Positions 1 to 5,831 of a stretch of DNA of 9,848 nucleotides are shown here, piece by piece; the stretch's first letter is position 1; every line of letters starts with the position of its first letter. The notes under the pieces are model-generated. The model was not told the DNA's origin, made no database searches, and was given only the letters and a program-made list of their open reading frames with translations. Both the position numbers and the translations under genes were made by a program. This DNA comes from an uncultured Eubacteriaceae bacterium (GTDB lineage: Bacteria > Bacillota > Clostridia > Oscillospirales > Acutalibacteraceae): contig CALCVR010000184.1 of NCBI GenBank assembly GCA_937905915.1, positions 1 to 9,848 of the forward strand, written 5' to 3'.

Positions 1-332
1 AGGGATGCGATAGCATCCAAGAAAATTATTTTGTCCGCCAAGGGCTTACGCTAAAAAATTTAGACCAATCGGAACAGGGAGAGTTAGTGGAACTGCTCAC
101 CCGCATCGGCATGGAAAATGGGCAACCTTTGTTGGAATTTTGGGTCCCGGAGGATGGCCAAAGGATATTTGATCAAATGATCCATCCGGAAGACGGCGTG
201 CTCTATCATTGCCTCAAGGCGGCCAATCAACAAATAGGAAAGAAACTCTTTCAGGAGGGACAGGCGGTAGCGTGGTATCAGGAGGAAAGCGGCATTATCA
301 CCGTCCGGGCACTCTATGAAGGCGAGGAATAG
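1..332 (+). CDS. Unrecognised protein, C-terminal part only
   Basis: The reading frame beginning at base 3 is open to the left edge and ends with TAG at 330-332, giving about 109 residues of the C-terminus of a gene that starts outside the window. An in-frame GTG at 87 and ATG at 111 exist. The upstream residues (ending NLDQSEQGELVELL) read as normal soluble protein and no ribosome binding site precedes either codon, so a truncated longer gene is the better reading. The visible part is acidic, with no membrane segment, no cysteine pair and no motif I can assign; it ends in VRALYEGEE. It lies 12 bases before a candidate promoter for the folate genes. Some clostridial folate clusters carry an HD-domain gene nearby, but no HD motif is visible here. 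I do not recognise the family. Confidence 0.6.
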   Translation, partial: GCDSIQENYFVRQGLTLKNLDQSEQGELVELLTRIGMENGQPLLEFWVPEDGQRIFDQMIHPEDGVLYHCLKAANQQIGKKLFQEGQAVAWYQEESGIITVRALYEGEE

Positions 333-343
333 CTCTTCCCTTT

Positions 344-372
344 TTGACAAAATAGAGGTATCATAATAAAAC
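344..372 (+). promoter_or_regulatory. Candidate sigma-A promoter for the fol operon
   Basis: A perfect -35 box TTGACA lies at 344-349. At the ideal 17-base spacing is a poor -10, TAAAAC (367-372). A better-looking AT-rich block, TATCATAAT (359-367), sits too close to that -35. The site is the only promoter-like stretch between the preceding stop codon and folE, and it leaves a leader of about 95 bases. The -35 is convincing but the exact -10 is uncertain. Confidence 0.4.
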
Positions 373-400
373 TGAAAGGATGCATTTCCAAAGAAACATA

Positions 401-428
401 CCGTCTTAGCACGTATGGCAGAAGGCGG
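401..428 (+). other. Small hairpin in the folE leader
   Basis: CCGTCTT (401-407) can pair with AAGGCGG (422-428), giving seven pairs with one G-U around a 14-base loop. No U-tract follows, so it is not a terminator, and it does not resemble the tetrahydrofolate riboswitch. It may be accidental. Confidence 0.25.
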
Positions 429-474
429 GATATCAAAGTAAGCCGCACATGGCGGTAGAATGGATGGATGGAGA

Positions 475-1035
475 ATGATTGATAAACCAAGAATTGAAGC
501 GGCGGTGCGCGAGATTTTAGCCGCCATTGGCGAAGATGTGGATCGGGAAGGCTTACAGGAGACGCCAAGCCGTGTAGCACGGATGTACGAGGAGATCTTC
601 TCCGGCCTCCACGACGACGCCCGCCGCCACTTAAAAATCTTTACTGATACCAATCACGATGAAATGGTGTTGGTACGGGATATTCCCCTTTACTCGGTGT
701 GTGAACATCATCTGCTCCCCTTTATCGGCAAAGCCCACATCGCCTATATCCCCAGAGAAGGGCGGGTATTGGGCCTCTCCAAACTGGCCCGTATTGTGGA
801 CTGTTATGCCCGCCGTCCTCAGCTTCAGGAAAGGCTGACCGCATCGGTGGCCGATTTTATCATGAAGGAATTAAACCCATGGGGGGTAGCTGTAGTCATC
901 GAAGCCGAGCACCTGTGCATGACCATGCGGGGAGCCCGTGCAGCCGGTTCTAAAACCCAAACGTCGGCCTTGCGGGGAGGCATGCGCACCGATGCCAGGA
1001 CACGTGCCGAGGCCATGGCGCTTCTCACCCGGTAA
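475..1035 (+). CDS. folE: GTP cyclohydrolase I
   Basis: Converts GTP to 7,8-dihydroneopterin triphosphate and formate, the first committed step of folate synthesis, in the cytosol as a toroidal homo-oligomer. The family signature CEHHLLPF is present. Numbering from the ATG at 460, the zinc ligands are Cys81 and His84 with the neighbouring catalytic His83, and the third ligand is Cys153 in [20 protein letters not shown] and RPQLQERLT are also typical. The start is uncertain. ATG 460 adds MDGWR and has only a weak GGCGG upstream. ATG 475 gives [15 protein letters not shown], which matches how firmicute homologues begin, so I chose it, although GGATGGAG lies very close to it. The product is 186 residues, normal for the family. 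Tandem stops TAA TAA end it, 15 bases before folP, so the two genes are clearly co-transcribed. Confidence 0.95.
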   Translation: MIDKPRIEAAVREILAAIGEDVDREGLQETPSRVARMYEEIFSGLHDDARRHLKIFTDTNHDEMVLVRDIPLYSVCEHHLLPFIGKAHIAYIPREGRVLGLSKLARIVDCYARRPQLQERLTASVADFIMKELNPWGVAVVIEAEHLCMTMRGARAAGSKTQTSALRGGMRTDARTRAEAMALLTR

Positions 1036-1050
1036 TAAGGAGGAAGACCA

Positions 1051-1884
1051 ATGTATTTTTTCGCCAAAGGTTTCTGTTTTGACTTAAGCAAACGTACCCT
1101 TATCATGGGGATCCTCAACATCACTCCCGACTCTTTTTCCGACGGTGGGCAGTTTTTAGACCCTGAAAAAGCGGTGAAACACGCCCTGCAAATGGTGGAG
1201 GACGGCGCCGATATTTTGGATATCGGCGCCCAATCCACCCGCCCAGGATGCCGAGAGATCGGCCCGGAGGAGGAGTGGAAAAGAATGGAACCGGTGCTGG
1301 ATGCGCTGGCGGGAAGGATTCCTTGCCCTATCTCCATTGATACTTATTACCCTCAAGTGGCTCAAAAGGCCTTGCAGGCCGGAGCTCACATCATCAACGA
1401 TGTCTCCGGATGCGCTCATGAAGGCATGCTCGAGACGGTGGCAGAGGCCCATGCCGCCATTGTCATCATGCATCCCGGGGACGCCTCACAAGCTGACGGA
1501 CAGGTAACTTATCCCAGGGGAGTCGTGACAGAAGTAGGGGAATTTCTCCGCAAAGCGGCTGCAAAGGCCAAAGGATACAGATTGCCAACCCACGCTGTTT
1601 GCCTGGATCCAGGCATTGGCTTTGGGAAGACCATGGCGGAAAACTTGGCTTTGGTGAAGGCTGGCCCTACGGTGGAAGGATACCCTTGGCTGGTAGGGGC
1701 CTCCCGCAAACGGGTCACGGTGGCCTTTGCACCCGACGCCCCAGCTGACCAGAGATTGGGCGGGACCATCGCTGTCCACACAGCGGCACAGCTGAGCGGG
1801 GCCCATATCCTTCGGGTTCACGATGTGCGGGAAGGGGTACAGGCCGCCCGGACCATCGACGCTATGCTGGGAAAAGGACAATAA
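1051..1884 (+). CDS. folP: Dihydropteroate synthase
   Basis: Condenses 6-hydroxymethyl-7,8-dihydropterin pyrophosphate with p-aminobenzoate to give 7,8-dihydropteroate; it is the target of sulfonamides. The TIM-barrel signatures appear in order: MGILNITPDSFSDGG (residues 19-33), DIGAQSTRPG (57-66), SIDTYYPQVA (95-104), INDVSG (115-120), LDPGIGFGKT (185-194), GASRKR (216-221) and LRVHDV (254-259). The central loop reads IMHPGDASQADGQ where many homologues have an MHMxGTPxTMQ-like stretch, a modest family variation. At 277 residues the length is normal. A strong AAGGAGG lies 9 bases before the ATG, just after the folE stop codons. It is the second gene of the folate operon and is followed 17 bases later by folB. 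Confidence 0.96.
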   Translation: MYFFAKGFCFDLSKRTLIMGILNITPDSFSDGGQFLDPEKAVKHALQMVEDGADILDIGAQSTRPGCREIGPEEEWKRMEPVLDALAGRIPCPISIDTYYPQVAQKALQAGAHIINDVSGCAHEGMLETVAEAHAAIVIMHPGDASQADGQVTYPRGVVTEVGEFLRKAAAKAKGYRLPTHAVCLDPGIGFGKTMAENLALVKAGPTVEGYPWLVGASRKRVTVAFAPDAPADQRLGGTIAVHTAAQLSGAHILRVHDVREGVQAARTIDAMLGKGQ

Positions 1885-1901
1885 AAGGAGGAATCTACCC
1901 C

Positions 1902-2279
1902 ATGGATCGAATTCGGATCACAGGACTTCGCGTATTTGCTTATCACGGCGTATTGGACCGGGAACAGGAGGAAGGACAGCCTTTTGTATTGGATCTTATT
2001 TTGGGAGTGAACTTGAAAAGGCCCGGCTACACCGACCGGGTAGAGGATACCATCAATTATGCCGAGGCGTGCCAGGCGGTGCAGGAGGCCATGACAGGAT
2101 GCAAATACCGGCTCATTGAGCGGGCGGCCCAGGAGGTAGCTTCCAGGCTGCTCAAGCAGTATGAGAGCTTGGAAGAAATCACCGTTATCCTCAAGAAACC
2201 GCGGGCTCCCATCCCCGCTGATTTTGACACAGTGGCGGTGGAAATTACCCGGCGCCGGGAGGATATGGGCCATGTATAA
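1902..2279 (+). CDS. folB: Dihydroneopterin aldolase
   Basis: Cleaves 7,8-dihydroneopterin to 6-hydroxymethyl-7,8-dihydropterin and glycolaldehyde, making the substrate of FolK. The protein is 125 residues, close to the usual 120. Visible hallmarks are the N-terminal ITGLRVFAYHGVLDREQEEGQPF region with Glu21, LIER with Glu73, and KKPRAPIP with the catalytic lysine at 98 or 99. These match Glu22, Glu74 and Lys100 of the Staphylococcus aureus enzyme. AAAGGAGG directly follows the folP stop, about 11 bases before the ATG. The last codons overlap the start of folK (ATG at 2272) by eight bases, so FolB and FolK, which act one after the other, are probably translationally coupled. In some bacteria folB and folK are fused; here they are separate. 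Confidence 0.94.
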   Translation: MDRIRITGLRVFAYHGVLDREQEEGQPFVLDLILGVNLKRPGYTDRVEDTINYAEACQAVQEAMTGCKYRLIERAAQEVASRLLKQYESLEEITVILKKPRAPIPADFDTVAVEITRRREDMGHV

Positions 2280-2766
2280 GGCGGTCATCGGCCTGGGGGC
2301 CAATCTGGGCAACCCTAAGGAGCAGCTGCAGGCAGCGGTGGACAGCCTTAACCGCCTGCCTGGGACAAAGGTGGCAGACTGCTCCAAGCTCTACATCACC
2401 AAGCCGGTGGGGTACGATAACCAACCGGATTTTCTCAACTGCGTGGTTTTAGTGGAGACAGCACTCTCTCCTGAAGCACTGTTGGGAGCGGGGCTGGGCA
2501 TCGAAGCCGCTATGGGCCGGATAAGGTCCATCAAAAATGGTCCCAGAACATTGGATGTGGATCTGCTGCTGGTGGAGGGGGAAAAACGGGAAGGGGAGGA
2601 GTTGAACCTGCCTCATCCCCGCATGGGGGAACGGGCTTTTGTGCTGGCGCCCCTTGCTGATCTGTTCCCCGAAGGAAAGGCATTTGATTACTCTTTTGCC
2701 GATAAGCTGGATGCTCTGGAAAAGGATGGCGTCACGGCCTGCGCCGGCCGGCTTAAAATAGAGTAA
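2272..2766 (+). CDS. folK: 2-amino-4-hydroxy-6-hydroxymethyldihydropteridine pyrophosphokinase
   Basis: Transfers pyrophosphate from ATP to 6-hydroxymethyl-7,8-dihydropterin, activating it for FolP. Start at ATG 2272: MYKAVIGLGANLGNP is the canonical HPPK N-terminus, and GGGAGG (2257-2262, inside folB) is 9 bases upstream. Earlier in-frame codons would add an unrelated arginine- and tryptophan-rich stretch. Family motifs are GLGANLGN (7-14), YDNQPDFLN (48-56) and GPRTLDVDLLL (90-100), in which Asp95 and Asp97 bind magnesium, then LPHPRMGERAFVLAPL (113-128). The 164 residues are a normal length. It ends the folate operon. No terminator is visible after it: the -35 box of the rpsO promoter begins seven bases past the stop codon. 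Confidence 0.95.
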   Translation: MYKAVIGLGANLGNPKEQLQAAVDSLNRLPGTKVADCSKLYITKPVGYDNQPDFLNCVVLVETALSPEALLGAGLGIEAAMGRIRSIKNGPRTLDVDLLLVEGEKREGEELNLPHPRMGERAFVLAPLADLFPEGKAFDYSFADKLDALEKDGVTACAGRLKIE

Positions 2767-2773
2767 AATGCGC

Positions 2774-2802
2774 TTTACAATTGTGGTAGGCGATGGTATA
2801 AT
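2774..2802 (+). promoter_or_regulatory. Strong sigma-A promoter for rpsO
   Basis: TTTACA (2774-2779) is followed after exactly 17 bases by a perfect TATAAT (2797-2802). TG at 2794-2795 makes an extended -10 (TGGTATAAT). Transcription should begin near 2809, leaving a leader of about 100 bases before rpsO. The strength fits a ribosomal protein gene. Confidence 0.85.
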
Positions 2803-2823
2803 GTTACCTGTGACCCTTTACGC

Positions 2824-2880
2824 AGCCATTGGCTTTCTGCCCCATGATGGGGATTTCCTCTGCCATGCGCTTCGTTTGCG
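2824..2880 (+). promoter_or_regulatory. Structured 5' leader of rpsO, possible S15 autoregulatory element
   Basis: The leader between the promoter and rpsO can fold. CCCCA (2840-2844) pairs with TGGGG (2848-2852) around a TGA loop. An outer stem, CATTGGC (2827-2833) with GCCATG (2862-2867), encloses it, with one bulged T. CGC (2868-2870) with GCG (2878-2880) forms a weaker third hairpin. GCAGCC at 2823-2828 offers an alternative pairing with GGC and CTGC downstream. S15 represses its own mRNA through structured leaders in several bacteria, and those leaders differ between phyla. The structure here is seen; its binding by S15 is inferred. Confidence 0.4.
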
Positions 2881-2910
2881 GGTGTAATTTTAAAAAGAGG
2901 TGAAGTACCC

Positions 2911-3177
2911 ATGATGCTCAAAGAAGAAAAGCAAGTCGTCATCCAAGACAATGCTCGCCACGAGGGCGATACCGGTTCCCCCGAGGTGCAGATCGCCATT
3001 CTCACCAAGAGAATCAACGATTTGACCGAACATCTGAAGGTCCATAAGAAGGATCATCATTCCCGCCGCGGCCTTTTGAAGATGGTCGGCCATCGCCGCA
3101 ATCTGCTCAACTACCTGATGAAGAAGGATATCGAAAGATACCGCGCCATCATCAGCAAATTGGGAATCCGTAAGTAA
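2911..3177 (+). CDS. rpsO: Small ribosomal subunit protein S15
   Basis: Primary 16S rRNA-binding protein that nucleates the platform of the 30S subunit and takes part in a bridge to the 50S subunit. The 88-residue product has the hallmark run [23 protein letters not shown] (residues 20-42), then [21 protein letters not shown] (49-69), and ends in the basic KLGIRK. Length is the family standard once the second methionine is allowed for. Start at 2911 is supported by AGAGGTG at 2896-2902, eight bases upstream; ATG 2914 is the next codon and cannot be excluded. It has its own promoter and structured leader. The rpsO-pnp order found here is conserved across many bacteria. Confidence 0.97.
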   Translation: MMLKEEKQVVIQDNARHEGDTGSPEVQIAILTKRINDLTEHLKVHKKDHHSRRGLLKMVGHRRNLLNYLMKKDIERYRAIISKLGIRK

Positions 3178-3190
3178 GTTGTTGTTTTGG

Positions 3191-3216
3191 AAGGCAGGCG
3201 GTTTTCCGCCTGCCTT
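3191..3216 (+). terminator. Perfect 11-bp hairpin between rpsO and pnp, no U-tract
   Basis: AAGGCAGGCGG (3191-3201) and CCGCCTGCCTT (3206-3216) are exact reverse complements around a TTTT loop, 14 bases after the rpsO stop. The following bases, ACATTGCTTTACC, are not a continuous T run, so termination is likely to be weak or partial. It may instead protect the rpsO mRNA 3' end or mark a processing point, letting some transcription continue into pnp. The hairpin is certain; its role is not. Confidence 0.5.
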
Positions 3217-3260
3217 ACATTGCTTTACCGGCAAACTCCCATACGCCCAATCATACGCGA

Positions 3261-3352
3261 GGACGGAGGCGGTTAGCAGTAAAACAAGCGCTTAAAGGAT
3301 ATGGCAAAGTGGAATTTTAAACGCCTGTTTCATTGCTAAACACGTGCCGTCC
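3261..3352 (+). promoter_or_regulatory. Long imperfect double helix in the pnp leader
   Basis: Bases 3273-3297 pair with 3315-3339 in register without bulges: 20 Watson-Crick pairs, 2 G-U pairs and 3 mismatches (3281/3331, 3287/3325, 3291/3321). The loop is 17 bases (3298-3314). An outer six-pair helix, GGACGG (3261-3266) with CCGTCC (3347-3352), closes the element, which ends 15 bases before the pnp ribosome binding site. Such a long duplex is a plausible RNase III substrate. In Escherichia coli the pnp leader holds a comparable stem through which RNase III and PNPase repress pnp. The pairing is seen; the regulation is inferred. Confidence 0.6.
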
Positions 3353-3367
3353 CCCTGAAAAAACAAC

Positions 3368-3372
3368 GGAGG
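3368..3372 (+). promoter_or_regulatory. Ribosome binding site that sets the pnp start
   Basis: GGAGG lies 10 bases before ATG 3383 but only one base before the in-frame ATG at 3374, so translation should begin at 3383. The seven bases ACGGAGG (3366-3372) also occur at 3263-3269 in the 5' arm of the leader structure. Confidence 0.8.
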
Positions 3373-3382
3373 AATGTGTACA

Positions 3383-5575
3383 ATGCTGTTTGAGAATTAC
3401 AAAGTATTCCGCACAGAACTGGCCGGTCGTCCCCTGGTGGTGGAGACTGGAAAAACCGCTGGCTTGGCCAACGGCTCCTGCATGGTCCGCTATGGCGATA
3501 CGGTGGTGCACTGCGCGGTGACCATGTCCAAAAAGCCCCGGGATGGCATCGATTTCTTCCCCTTGTCGGTGGACTTTGAAGAAAAGCTGTATGCCGTGGG
3601 CCGTATCCCCGGTTCTTTCCTGAAAAGGGAAGGCCGCCCCACCGATAAGGCTATTTTGACTTCCCGCCTGATCGACCGTCCGATCCGTCCTTTGTTCCCC
3701 AAGGACATGCGCAACGATGTGTCGGTAGTGGCAACCGTTATGTCGGTGGATCCCGATTGTTCGCCGGAAATCACCGCCATGATCGGCGTTTCCATGGCTC
3801 TCTCCATTTCGGACATCCCGTGGAACGGTCCTATCTCCGGCGTATCGGTTGGATATGTGGACGACCAGTTTGTCATCAACCCCAATGCCGAACAGCGTGA
3901 GAAATCCCGCATGGCCGTCACCGTAGCTTCCACCGATAAAAAGGTGGCCATGATCGAGGCCGGCGCCGACCAGATTCCGGAAGACGTCATGCTGGAAGGC
4001 ATTATGAAAGGCCACGAGGCCAACCAGGCCATTGTCCAGTTCATCAAAGACGTAACCGCCGAAATCGGCAAGGAGAAGGTAGAGGTTCCCTCTCTGGATC
4101 CCGATCCAGAGATGCTGGAAGCTATCAAGTCCTACGCCATTGAAGCTGTGCGCAAAGCGCTGGACACCGACGATAAAACCGAACGGGACGCCCGCCTTCA
4201 GCCCATTTACGAGGACGTTCACGCAAAATTCGACGAGCAGTATCCCGACGACATCGCCAAAATTGACGATTGCCTGTATAAGACCCAGAAATACGTGGTG
4301 CGCCGCTGGCTTTTGGACGATCAGAAGCGCGTAGACGGTCGCGGCATGAATGAAATCCGTCCGTTGGCCGCCGAAGTGGGCATCTTGCCCCGGACCCATG
4401 GCACCGGCCTTTTTACCCGCGGCCAGACCCAGGTTCTTACTGTGGCGACCCTTGGTCCCATCAGCGACCAGCAGATGCTGGACGGCATCGACTCCCAGGA
4501 ATTCAAGCGCTATATGCACCATTATAATTTCCCATCCTACTCGGTGGGCGAGACCCGTCCCAGCCGCGGCCCTGGCCGCCGTGAAATCGGCCATGGCGCT
4601 TTGGCTGAGCGCGCTTTGGAGCCGGTCATTCCTCCTGTGGAGGAGTTCCCCTACGCCATCCGTTTGGTGTCGGAGGTACTGTCCTCCAACGGCTCCACTT
4701 CCCAGGGCTCTATCTGTGGTTCCACATTGGCACTGATGGATGCCGGCGTGCCCATTAAGACTCCCATCGCTGGTATTTCCTGCGGCCTTATCACTGAGGG
4801 CGACCGCTGGATGACCATGGTAGACATCCAGGGCTTGGAAGATTTCTTCGGCGATATGGACTTTAAGGTAGCCGGCAGCCATACTGGCATCACCGCCATC
4901 CAGATGGACCTGAAGATCGACGGACTCACCCCTGAGATCATCAAGGACGCTTTGGAAAAGACCCGCAAAGCCCGTTTGTATATTCTGGATGAGGTTATGC
5001 TCAAGGCTATCCCCGAGCCCCGCAAGGAGCTTTCTCCCTACGCACCTAAGATGCTGTCCACCAAGATCCCGGTGGATAAGATCCGCGATATCATCGGCCC
5101 CGGCGGCAAGATCATCCAAAAGATGTGCGCCGAGTGCAACTGTAAGATCGATGTGGAAGAGGACGGCAACGTCTTTATCTCATCCATGGATCAGGACGGC
5201 GCCAAACGCGCTCTGCTCATGATCGAGACCATCGCCAAGGATCCCGAAATCGGAGGTATCTACAAGGGCAAGGTTACCCGCCTCATGACCTTCGGCGCTT
5301 TTGTGGAGATCGCCCCCGGCAAGGAAGGACTAGTCCACATTTCCCGTTTGGACGTCAAACGTGTGGAAAAGGTAGAGGATGTGGTCAATGTGGGCGATGA
5401 AGTCATCGTTAAGGTGACCGAGATCGACTCCCAGGGTCGTCTTAACCTCTCCCGCCGGGATGCTCTCATCGAAGTGGAGGGCGCTGTGCCGGAAAACGAT
5501 GTTCCTTCCAAACCATCCCGCCGTCCCAGCCGTCCGCCTATGGGCAACCGTCCTCCCCGTCGCAGAAACGACTAA
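3383..5575 (+). CDS. pnp: Polyribonucleotide nucleotidyltransferase (PNPase)
   Basis: Phosphorolytic 3'-to-5' exoribonuclease that degrades and tails RNA in the cytosol as a homotrimer. The 730 residues show the full architecture. A first RNase PH domain covers about 10-140, with FFPLSVDFEEKLYAVG and KREGRPTDKAIL and RLIDRPIRPLFP. A helical linker follows. The second, catalytic RNase PH domain is at about 315-540, with LPRTHGTGLFTRGQTQ, FMHHYNFP-like YMHHYNFP, GPGRREIGHGALAERAL, the phosphate-binding SNGSTSQGS (from Ser435) and GDMDFKVAGS. A KH domain carries GPGG at 572-575, and an S1 domain starts at about 605 with GKVTRLMTFGAFVEI. The C-terminus is a basic proline/arginine-rich tail (SKPSRRPSRPPMGNRPPRRR). 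ATG 3383 is preferred over 3374 because of the ribosome binding site. It follows rpsO, a conserved pairing, behind an unusually structured leader, and ends at its own terminator. Confidence 0.98.
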   Translation: MLFENYKVFRTELAGRPLVVETGKTAGLANGSCMVRYGDTVVHCAVTMSKKPRDGIDFFPLSVDFEEKLYAVGRIPGSFLKREGRPTDKAILTSRLIDRPIRPLFPKDMRNDVSVVATVMSVDPDCSPEITAMIGVSMALSISDIPWNGPISGVSVGYVDDQFVINPNAEQREKSRMAVTVASTDKKVAMIEAGADQIPEDVMLEGIMKGHEANQAIVQFIKDVTAEIGKEKVEVPSLDPDPEMLEAIKSYAIEAVRKALDTDDKTERDARLQPIYEDVHAKFDEQYPDDIAKIDDCLYKTQKYVVRRWLLDDQKRVDGRGMNEIRPLAAEVGILPRTHGTGLFTRGQTQVLTVATLGPISDQQMLDGIDSQEFKRYMHHYNFPSYSVGETRPSRGPGRREIGHGALAERALEPVIPPVEEFPYAIRLVSEVLSSNGSTSQGSICGSTLALMDAGVPIKTPIAGISCGLITEGDRWMTMVDIQGLEDFFGDMDFKVAGSHTGITAIQMDLKIDGLTPEIIKDALEKTRKARLYILDEVMLKAIPEPRKELSPYAPKMLSTKIPVDKIRDIIGPGGKIIQKMCAECNCKIDVEEDGNVFISSMDQDGAKRALLMIETIAKDPEIGGIYKGKVTRLMTFGAFVEIAPGKEGLVHISRLDVKRVEKVEDVVNVGDEVIVKVTEIDSQGRLNLSRRDALIEVEGAVPENDVPSKPSRRPSRPPMGNRPPRRRND

Positions 5576-5592
5576 TTTGGAATACTAGAGTC

Positions 5593-5630
5593 AAAGCGGT
5601 TTTGGCAAATGCCAGAGCCGCTTTTTTCTT
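5593..5630 (+). terminator. Intrinsic terminator after pnp
   Basis: AAAGCGGT (5593-5600) pairs with GCCGCTTT (5617-5624), one pair being G-U. An inner TGGC/GCCA stem lies at 5603-5606 and 5611-5614. A T run at 5622-5627, then CTT, follows. It lies 17 bases after the pnp stop codon and ends the rpsO-pnp unit. Confidence 0.88.
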
Positions 5631-5742
5631 TTAGAAGTAGGAGAACAAACGAAATATGGGATAGCTCCATGGATGGTAATGAAGAAAAGGGATAGACAGG
5701 GGAAGAAGACGAAAAATTTGCTTTAGAACATCTTGGGAAATG

Positions 5743-5771
5743 TTTGCATTCAAGGGTGAGTATGGTATAAT
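5743..5771 (+). promoter_or_regulatory. Sigma-A promoter for rlmB
   Basis: A perfect TATAAT (5766-5771) preceded by TGG forms an extended -10. TTTGCA (5743-5748), a four-of-six -35, lies 17 bases upstream. The site is about 60 bases before rlmB. The 110 bases between the pnp terminator and this promoter are purine-rich and hold no gene I can support. Confidence 0.75.
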
Positions 5772-5831
5772 TTTAAAGATTGGATTAAAAGAAATCATGA
5801 GGCCTATGGGCTTTTGGAAAGGGATTGTCAT

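Noticed and set aside
379..408. Tiny open frame MHFQRNIPS as a leader peptide
   Set aside because: Nine codons with no run of control codons, and AAAGG directly abutting the ATG; probably chance.
373..474. Tetrahydrofolate or other riboswitch before folE
   Set aside because: A folate riboswitch would be expected by function, but I cannot find its conserved arrangement; only one weak 7-bp hairpin is present.
84..653. A 189-codon frame on the - strand over the folE leader
   Set aside because: It overlaps the folE start and its leader on the opposite strand. The product has no recognisable motif.
1818..2387. A 189-codon frame on the - strand over folB and folK
   Set aside because: It is fully covered by two certain genes on the other strand; a shadow frame.
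2742..2756. GC-rich palindrome followed by TTAAAATA at the end of folK as a terminator
   Set aside because: GCCGGCCGGC leaves too small a loop for a stable stem and the following bases are not a T run.
3317..5119. A 600-codon open frame on the - strand across pnp
   Set aside because: It lies wholly opposite a certain PNPase gene with strong third-position GC bias, which tends to open the antisense frame. Its product is a Gly/His/Asp-rich mosaic with no domain, and I see no ribosome binding site supporting it.
5631..5742. Small gene or regulatory RNA in the purine-rich stretch after pnp
   Set aside because: Only very short frames such as MDGNEEKG are present, with no promoter, hairpin or terminator of their own.
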